64,000 nt of DNA from Neonectria sp. B-13. Taxonomy: Eukaryota; Ascomycota; Sordariomycetes; Hypocreales; Nectriaceae. This document shows positions 56,756 through 64,000 of the stretch, piece after piece. Positions within the stretch are counted from its first letter, which is position 1. Each line of letters opens with the position of its first letter. The notes below the pieces were generated by a model, which made no database searches, was not told the origin of the DNA, and was given only the letters and a program-made list of their open reading frames with translations. Location of the stretch: NCBI GenBank assembly GCA_002682825.1, contig NOKP01000045.1:1-64000 (forward strand), read 5' to 3'. The translations under genes and the position numbers were made by a program.

Positions 56756-57204
56756 CAGTGGGCGTGCAAAAGTTCCAACAATATGTCCATTTTACACCAA
56801 AAGACTCCACTTCTAAGTAGCAATACAAAGGTATTGTATAATATAATAAATAGTTTAAAATATACTTATAGCTAAATTAGATAAAGCTCTAATAAATTGC
56901 TTATTTAGAATCTAGAAATTATTTCTTAAAACTTAATTATGAGTATATAAATCTTTTAATATTTACTTATTTAATTTATTCTTACTACTAAAAAGAATAT
57001 AAAGTTTAAAAAGTATTTATAATACTTTATAATCCAAAGAGCTTATAATATTAGTTTAAACTTAATATAACTAATATAGAATTATAATCTTTTAAATATT
57101 TTATACTATTTATAGTATTTTTAATAGATTAAATTAAAAGATAATAGTAAAATAAGTACTACAAGTAGAGCTTTTCAAGTTGTCGGAACTTTTGCACGCC
57201 ACTG
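56756..57204. mobile_element. MITE-like element with 26-27-bp terminal inverted repeats and TA flanks
   Basis: The left end reads CAGTGGGCGTGCAAAAG then TTCCAACAA (56756-56781). The right end, on the opposite strand from 57204, reads CAGTGGCGTGCAAAAG then TTCCGACAA. They differ by one extra G and one transition. Both ends are flanked by TA (56754-56755 and 57205-57206), the target duplication of Tc1/mariner-superfamily (Fot1/pogo-like) elements. The interior (about 56820-57160) is extremely AT-rich with no open frame, as expected of a non-autonomous element, probably heavily mutated by RIP. It sits 283 bp upstream of the secreted-protein ATG. Confidence 0.8.
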
Positions 57205-58451
57205 TACCACTTCGACAGTGACTGAATTCAAGCATACAACGTTGTAAACACGCTAGATCTGAGCTTGGGTGCTAGCTCGAAGGATCAACGACAAAGTGCG
57301 AGTGGTATTTTGAAGGTGCAGTGACGGATTGGCTCCAGAAATGCGGATCTCTCGTATCCCGCTTCGTTCAACTGAATTTAGCAGTCTTGTCGATCTCAAA
57401 TCCCCATCCGCAACCCGGTTTGGCCTTAACTTCATTCCTATCTAGACATAGTGCAAAGGCAGCATGGGTAAGCGCTCGGTTGCTGGCGGGATACCAAATC
57501 GTGAAGGTCGGCGACCATATGTGCGTGGGGCCAATGGAAGAAGCGGACGCTTATCAACACTCGGGGTTTAATATACGATGTTCAGCAACGGGTGCCCGCA
57601 AGCGCAACGGAAATCACTCAGCCACACTATTCTGCGCCTAACACGGGCGTCTGAAACTGATGCAGGGACACCTCAAGGATAACGATGGTGTCTGCCCTAG
57701 CTGATAGTGGCTCGGCTTAAACACCTGGACGTGAATGCCGACTAAGGTGGTGGCGATGAAACAATTTCTCAAAGGGGAACGCAAGAATATGGCGTTATCA
57801 CAAAGCAGGATTCGCAGCTGACCTTCTTATTCTAGAAGTGCTCTCCAAACTATCCTCAATCCTTTAAAAATTGGCTAGACACCCCAACATAATTACTCAA
57901 GGCAAACCAAGCTTAATCCCGAAATTATCATGGCCATGTCTAATCTTTGAATCAGACGTCTCCACGTCCAGAAGTCCTGCTGAGCGAGGAGACTAAACAT
58001 ATTGGGTGAGAGTTGCTTTCGGGCGCCTGGTCTTGTTGAGATATAGAAGAGGAGATAGCTGAGATGAGGGGGGAGTGTGTAGCTTCAGGTCATAGCTGCA
58101 ATACTATAGCCGCCATTGATAATGCCTTTAACAGAGACAAGTACCTTTACTGTGGTAAAGACTTTGGGTCGGAGGACATGTCAGTCTTCATCGCCTCCTC
58201 CGCTGAGCATCTCATCTTAGCTCATCGCCAGAGCGCCTGTCACAATGATATCAAGTACTGAGTTTGGCCACACTACACATGCATCTCGAAACTTTTTCTC
58301 AATTACAGGTGAGCTCGATGCTTATGAAGAAGGGAAAATGAAGCGGTATGAGTTGCAAGTTCAGAAGTCGAGAATCGCTCTCAATATATCATCTGAATTT
58401 GACCATGGATTTCCACATGAATGTGTCTAGGTACTGCTCATATGCCATCCG

Positions 58452-59390
58452 TCTAGCGGGTTGCTTGCACAAGTAAGAACGAGGAACATCCAACAAAGAC
58501 GTAGTAGTAATTCTCACGAATATTGGCAAATGCACTAGGGCCAGCCTCGGTGACTAGAGAAATGATTAGTTTTGGAAATTCCTACAAAGGGACCTTAACC
58601 AAATATGTTGGAGAAAGACCAAGCTAAGGAAGTGTAACTTACTCCCTAAATTGACGATGAAATGTGAAGCAGATTCTAAGCCCATGGCTTTGGACCGTAA
58701 AACAATGGGAAGGACCTCGCTTCCATAGATCCAACTTGTGCTGTTTAACATACCATCTGCAACGATCTCGTCAGCAATTGTGCCTTAGGGATTTAGACAC
58801 AACGAGCATACAAAATGCAACAATAAACAGGTAAACTCCAAGCACGGCAAATCCCTTACCAACTTTATTGTTAGTGTCCTGGAACTGTCGTTGCGTGACT
58901 GAGGTGTACATCTCGATGACGACGATGCTTGCCAAGCCAGTGAGGAACATTCTATTAGAGCAGGCGTCAGTAGTCTATTCCTTAAACGGAGATATGGTGT
59001 AAAAGATTTGGCAGATCAGCCTCAGCCCCTATGACGGCGGTATTTTGCCTCAAAATGTGATGGGAGAAGACGTAAACTTACTGGCGACGACCCTACTGGT
59101 CGACAAGGAAATTTGCGGTAAGTACGTTCGAAGCAAAAGCGACGGTTTCGTATAGGCTGACTAGAACAAGGATCATGGGTCGTTTTATGCCGAGTGATTT
59201 AAAGAGGATCGCTGCGAGGTGGTCAGTACATAGTGCTCTATCGCATTAGAGTTAGTAAGAAGAATTACTTTGGTAGTGCTGCAAGATTTCCTGCGTCAGT
59301 TCTGCGTCATTGAGCCGTGAGTGAAGGACGTACCTAAATAACGTTGACGCCGGTAAGACTAGTCATCGTTGGAACAGCGATTGATCTAGC
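58452..59390 (-). pseudogene. MFS sugar-transporter pseudogene
   Basis: Minus-strand fragments match successive parts of a fungal hexose-type transporter. TMTSLTGVNVI (about 59340-59380) is the helix-7 motif. ILFKSLGIKRPMILVLVSLY and ANFLVDQ, then a TAG stop, then GRRQ (about 59080-59210) is the helix-8/GRR loop. MFLTGLASIVVIEMYTSVTQ and GKGFAVLGVYLFIVAF (about 58800-58950) is helices 9-10. WIYGSEVLPIVLRSKAMGLE (about 58660-58725) is the helix 10-11 loop, and AGPSAFANIRENYYYVF (58452-58550) ends it. The stop lies inside the conserved VDxxGRR motif, so the gene cannot give a full protein. N-terminal helices are missing. It lies about 1.2 kb from the MITE. Confidence 0.8.
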
Positions 59391-59955
59391 CAAGGCAAGG
59401 TGTTAGCAGAGCAAAAGGTGCGATTCGCTAATGTTGGCAAAGCGATGCTCAAGCCAGTTGAGGAAGCTGGGGGCTGGGTACGTGGCCCGCAGCTTCACAG
59501 CCTCAACCCCCCAATTCCTGGGAGAGTTTAAATAAGTCCATACCATGGCTACTCAATAAGAGTGTCTGCTCAGAGGGCTCAAGGAGTGTCATGCAAGACT
59601 TTATTATCGAGCAACAAGCTCGTTTCTGTCATTGCTTTACGTTGTTTTGGAATCCGAAACATGTTTTTACAACCTTTATGGCTTGAGTCTGCATGTTGAA
59701 CTCGCCGACAACAGCTTGAATTACTGAAGTACGGTGGGCGGTGTCGACCGATTGCATCGTTTTCTCATCATCCTCGACGGTAAAGAGTGCCAGTGGCTCA
59801 TTGCAAGGAGAGCTTGGAAGCTAGCACGAAAGAGGTGTGTCTATGAGTCAACCCGTGGGTTTACACCGATTTTAACGTACATTCTTAAGAACGAGTATAT
59901 ATGTTTTATTCATCAACTAGTGCTCTAGCTCAGAGAAAAATGCATACAAGAATAT
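59391..59955. other. Intergenic, no gene seen
   Basis: 565 bp that may hold decayed N-terminal parts of the sugar transporter, but none can be recognised with confidence. Confidence 0.35.
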
Positions 59956-61055
59956 CTAGTCTACATTGATACAGACCTTGCCAATATGCTGGCCAGAAAC
60001 CAGGTACTCATATGCATTTCGAACACCGTCATGGGTGAATGGGAACTCCTTCTCGACTGGAAGTTTTAGCTGTCGCTGAGAGACGAACCTAACCGCTTCT
60101 TCCAGGAGCTGTTTAGACCCGACCATGATGCCACGGACAACTGCGCCTTTGGAGAGAGCAAGGCTGGCAACATCAGGCATATCCTCTTGCGACACTGGAG
60201 CCAAGAAACCGATTACGTTGATAACACCACCGTAAGTGATTGCTTTGATGCTTTGGGCAATTGTACCAGATCCGCCGTTCTCCACGATGTAGTCGACGCC
60301 CTTCCCTCCAGTTAACTCCAGGGCTTTGGCTGCCCAATCCGGTGTGCTCTTGTAGTTGATTCCGTGGTCGGCTCCGAACTTGGATTTAGCAAGCGCCAGC
60401 TTGTCGTCACTGGAAGATGTAATGATTACTGTAGCGCCTGCTGCCTTCGCTAGGATTGTAGCAGTGATCGAGACACCACCAGTTCCTAGGACGCATCAGC
60501 ATCAGCATGTAGTTGACAAAGGGATGGAAGAGGTTCAGCACCTTGACACAATACGACTTGCCCTGGGCGCAAAGGTAGGTTCCCATAGAAAGCATTCCAC
60601 ACCGTGGCACCCGTGCATACCACAGACGCCCATTGAGAATAGGTTTGAGGAGAATCAGAAGGGACCTTCACGATGGCTGAGGCTGGCAATACTGCATATT
60701 GACGAAGTACACCGTCGATAGGGCCGCCTTGTCCATTGTTCCAGTCGCGTTGCGGACCGTAGAGGTTGGTGATATCGAATGATGCGACGACTTTGTCTCC
60801 AACACTCAGCTCTTGAACGTTTTCGCCGATCTCCGCGATATCGCCAGCCATGTCGGAACATGGCACCACGTTGTCTGCAACTGGGAATGGGTATTTGGAC
60901 GTGGCAATGGCGATGTCGCGAAAGTTCAAAGAAACACTGCGGACCTTGATAAGGACCTCATGCTTCGTGATCTTGGGGACGTCTTCTTGTTGCTGATAAA
61001 GACCGTCGAATCCGTTCCGATGTTTCAAACGGAAGACGGTGTGTTTAGTTGCCAT
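59956..61055 (-). CDS. MDR alcohol dehydrogenase / quinone-oxidoreductase-like enzyme
   Basis: Two exons, 61055-60542 and 60485-59956 (56-bp intron), give 347 aa. The GroES-like N-terminal domain shows EVLIKVRSVSLNFRDIAIA, VPCSDMAGDIAEIGENV and VGDKVVASF. The Rossmann domain includes the spliced cofactor motif QGTGGVSITATILAKAAGA, then TSSSDDKLALAKSKFGADHGINY and GGKGVDYIVENGGSGTIAQS. The usual catalytic Zn ligands (Cys after GHE) are absent: NFRD replaces the Cys motif, which fits zinc-independent MDR oxidoreductases. NADPH-dependent reduction of an alcohol, aldehyde or enone is likely. It is divergent from the C2H2 regulator. Confidence 0.93.
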
Positions 61056-61522
61056 GATGAGGAGTTGAATCGCAATAAGTCTTACTAGGATTCTTGGTCG
61101 GATGGTTGAGGATGTCTGAGATAGACCGAACAAGTACGACAACGCGACTTATATACTTATGACCATTCCAAGAAGAGACATTGTTTGGAGAACAGTAGTA
61201 CTTGGAGGGGTCTCCAATACGACCCCGAAAGTAACCACGCCACATACCTTAAACGTCATACTTGCTCCTCAATCTGTGGGAAGTAACGGAATGTTACTAA
61301 TGGTGTGACTGTGGATGTATTGTGTAACTAACTAAGCTAGGAAAGGGGGAAACAGCGAGTCCCGAAGGGGTCTTGAACAGACTAATTAGTGGGTCGAGAT
61401 GATTTGTCATCCAGTCGGGGCTGTTGGGGCTTTTCGGGTCGTTGACATTTGGGGCTGTTGGAGCTACTTGAGAGTCGTCGGAGCCATTCTACTTTCCCCA
61501 CCATATTCTCTATTTCCACGCA
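61056..61522. other. Divergent promoter between ADH and C2H2 regulator
   Basis: 467 bp without a gene. A TATATAAG on the minus strand lies about 93 bp upstream of the ADH ATG. Confidence 0.4.
61148..61155 (-). promoter_or_regulatory. TATA box of the ADH gene
   Basis: Minus strand TATATAAG, the same octamer as at the cellobiohydrolase gene, 93 bp before the ATG. Confidence 0.55.
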
Positions 61523-64000
61523 ATGCCCAAGGTACACAGGTGTCCACATTGTTCGCGCGAGTTCAAACGCCCTGAACATTTGAGACGGCATTGTCGCGTT
61601 CGTATGCCAGGCTTACCTAATCTTTGTTCAAACCCAGACTGATCTGAGTAGACACTGGAGAGAAGCCGTACGTGTGCCACTGCGGAGCATGCTTCACTCG
61701 AAAAGACCTCCTTCGCCGCCATGAGGGACTCGCACATACAGACGACTCCGAAGACCCTTTGCATTTGATCAGTGCGGGTTCGAGTCGGACGATGGGACTT
61801 GTCAACTTTCCTCTCAACGTCGAGTGTAATGATCAAGCAGGTACCGACATTGGCAAGCAAACAACTGAGGACCGAAGCAAAAATATTTCCTGGCAACCTT
61901 CGTGTCAAAACTGTAAGATCGAGAGACCATATGCTGCAAATTGGGCGGACATGTTGTTAATTGAGAAGCAGATGCATCCGAAGTAGAAGATGTAGACTTC
62001 GCCAGCTCACATATGGATTTCGCAACCCTCACTCAAAGCCTAGGAATGCACATTGATTGGTTTGGGCCGGGTCTCCTTGAACCCGCCGTGGAGGCCATTC
62101 AGCAAGAGGACGTGCCTCTGGGACACGACGATCTACAGGTCAGCATGGCTCCAGTTGCAGAGAAGAGATTAGATGGCCCGATGCCGTTCACGTCCCGCCT
62201 TGTCAGTCATGCTACAAGCATGGGTTTCAACCAAGGTGAGGAACCATGCTTAACCTAGATCCTTCCCTATTTACCCACAACAACGTAGCAATGATCTCTA
62301 ACCTCTGAATGAAACTGATTAGTTCAATTTGTCCGTCAGAATCCGAACACATCTCCGCTCATAATGACGGAAGACCGCCTCGGAAACCTACAAAGTAAAC
62401 TTCAACAGTTCAAAGATAGCCTGGCCGACATCAGTCTCCCCTCATGCCACACATTCACGAAATGTCTCTCCGCATGGGAGGAGACATTGGCAAGTCATCT
62501 ACCGTATATTCACATACCAACCTTATGTCTGAATGACTGTATTCCGGAATTAGTGCTGGCTCTTGCTGCTCTGGGCGCCCAACAACGATACGAAACACGC
62601 ACGTCCTTGCTGCTCTTTCATGCTGGTAAAACCGTTGCTCTCGAGCGAATACGCCTTATCCGCTTGAGATATAAAGAATCAGAATCTACGCCTGGGCTTG
62701 ATCAGCCAGGAACCATTATTCAGTCTGCCAGCGCTCTCCTCACGCTAATTGTGTTCGCCACTTGGTCGGCAACTGCCGAACTCGTTGATGAAGCATTCGA
62801 ACTTCATCGTCCTCTTATGTTCTGTCTGCGAGAGGATGGTCTCACCGACGAAGATGAGATTCCGAATCAGGACTGGTCTTTGTGGGCACTGTCAGAAACC
62901 CGCATTCGGATTAAGGTGATGGCCTTTTGCTTTTTGAATTTGCATACGATCGCATACGACCACCCACCAGTTCTCTTCTGGCACCAGGTTGACCTGAAGC
63001 TTCCCTGTACAGTAAGAGAATGGCATGCAATGGAGGAGTTCCAGTGGCTTCTTGCTCGACAAGAGGTAGTAAACGAGCAAAGACACTTCCCAGAATCACT
63101 GAAAGCGCTCTTGAGTTTGGATGGACAAACACCGCAGATGCAGCCAGCGCCCTCGCCTCTTGGAAACTACGTGCTTCTTCATGGGCTTCTTCAGCGCATT
63201 TACCTAATCCGACAAATTGCGATTACACCGACTCTTCGAGAAGAAGATATCATCATCCTGCAGTAAGCAATTCTCGAGTGACAGCAACTATTGCATTCAC
63301 TTAGGATTACCTAACGTCCCCATTCATCAACAGTAAAGCCCTTTCAAATTGGGCCACGACCTGGCAACGAACGTCCGAGTCCAGTCTCAACCCACGAGAT
63401 GAGAACGGCCCTATCGCTTTCACATCTGTTGCCCTTCTCGGTCTCGCTCATGTCCGAGTGCATTTGGACATTGGGCCTTACCGAAGTCTAGCACACAGAC
63501 TTCCTGCCCAGGTTGCCGCAGCTTTAGCAAAAGTCCCCTCTCCACAAATACAGCAGAACAATAGCGCAGTTTCCGCGCTTCTATACTCAATCCATGCGCT
63601 CAGTATACCGGTTGCGATTGGCATCGAGTATGTGGTGCATAGTCAGGCGATATTCTGGTGTTGTCAGCATTCACTTGGTAGTCTCGAGTGCGCGGTGTTT
63701 CTTAGTAAATGGCTGTATGCTATCTCTACTGCAAAGACGGTGCAAACCTTGAATCGTGAGTTAAACAAACAATCACTGTGTATTTTAGCACGATATCTCT
63801 GAAACGATATCTCTCAAGCTGCTCTGACTAACTGTTCATCTTCAGGATCTGAGAAATATGCAATGCACTGCCTACGACAAGTATTAACTGAAGCCGTATC
63901 TTCAGCCGATTGGGGAGATATAAATACGAGTCTGTGGCTAGAAGATGCATTCAACATGGGGCTTGCTGTTCTGCGAATCTGGTCGAGAGTGTTCAGCAAT
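61523..64000 (+). CDS. C2H2 zinc-finger / fungal-specific transcription factor, partial at right edge
   Basis: Exons 61523-61601, 61652-61912, 61969-62235, 62323-63262, 63334-63755 and 63846 to beyond 64000 join in phase; the window ends inside exon 6 after about 708 codons. Finger 1 is CPHCSREFKRPEHLRRHCRVH; its last His and the HTGEKPY linker are restored by the first splice. Finger 2 is VCHCGACFTRKDLLRRHEGLAH, with the CxC variant usual in this fungal group. Later sequence (CHTFTKCLSAWEETLASHLPYIHIPT, LALAALGAQQRYE, WSLWALSETRIRIKVMAFCFLNLH) fits the fungal_trans domain of C2H2-plus-fungal_trans regulators, related to those acting on alcohol, lipid or secondary metabolism. Its divergence from the ADH gene suggests local control (inference). 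Confidence 0.9.

Larger units (their letters stand above)
56474..58451. other. Intergenic holding a MITE-like element
   Basis: 2 kb with no live gene. It contains the gene promoter at its left, the AT-rich inverted-repeat element at 56756-57204, and 1.2 kb (57205-58451) of unremarkable sequence in which short frames (for example 58064-58261) lack support. Confidence 0.4.

Noticed and set aside
57321..57641. 106-codon plus-strand frame right of the MITE
   Set aside because: No motif, no start context and no continuation.
58064..58430. Two adjacent short plus-strand frames that might be joined by an intron
   Set aside because: No recognisable domain and composition near random; the joined product would end at once.
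1..64000. tRNA, rRNA and CRISPR signals
   Set aside because: I looked for tRNA T-loop patterns and CRISPR-like spaced repeats and found none that fold or repeat properly. A tRNA scan would be needed to exclude intron-bearing tRNAs.

Overview
The window is nuclear DNA of a filamentous ascomycete (Pezizomycotina). Genes are broken by short introns (mostly 49-65 bp) with GTAAGT-like donors, CTAAC/CTGAC branch points and CAG/TAG acceptors. The gene content fits too: a CBM1-bearing GH7 cellobiohydrolase, Zn2Cys6 regulators, a NACHT-WD NOD-like receptor, a TOK-type K+ channel and AT-rich transposon debris. No rRNA, tRNA or CRISPR was found. The genus cannot be named from the sequence alone. Most gene models below were obtained by joining reading frames across splice sites; every multi-exon model was checked for phase.

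Layout, left third (1-27.8 kb): an F-box-like gene (-), an orphan secreted or membrane protein (-), a 1,130-aa mucin/adhesin-like secreted protein with tandem Thr/Asn repeats and Cys-rich modules (+), an APH/EcKL-type kinase-like gene (+) and the cellobiohydrolase Cel7 (-). Then comes a compact group that looks like a secondary-metabolism or terpenoid-type cluster: cytochrome P450 (-), a polytopic membrane protein (+), a Zn2Cys6 regulator (-), a short-chain dehydrogenase (+), an HSL-type alpha/beta hydrolase (+) and a Baeyer-Villiger-type FAD monooxygenase (+). A Sec14/CRAL-TRIO protein follows. No PKS, NRPS or classical soluble terpene synthase lies within the window, so the polytopic protein is the only candidate for a membrane-bound cyclase.

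Middle (28.7-47 kb): the most striking gene is a 1,172-aa secreted protein built almost wholly of amphipathic repeats whose unit lengths (57, 76, 95, 114 aa) are exact multiples of 19 residues, apart from five units of 57+7. It is convergent with a membrane-anchored DUF3712-like protein. Then follow a tiny four-exon CYSTM gene, a decayed gene, a two-pore K+ channel and a 1,560-aa NACHT-WD40 receptor.

Right third (47-64 kb): a small conserved protein; a nitrilase locus (MFS transporter divergent from a nitrilase, followed by a Zn2Cys6 regulator) that looks like a nitrile-handling module; a seven-exon orphan secreted protein; an AT-rich MITE-like element with 26-27-bp inverted repeats flanked by TA; a sugar-transporter pseudogene with an in-frame stop; and a zinc-independent-type MDR alcohol dehydrogenase divergent from a C2H2 + fungal-specific regulator that runs off the right edge.
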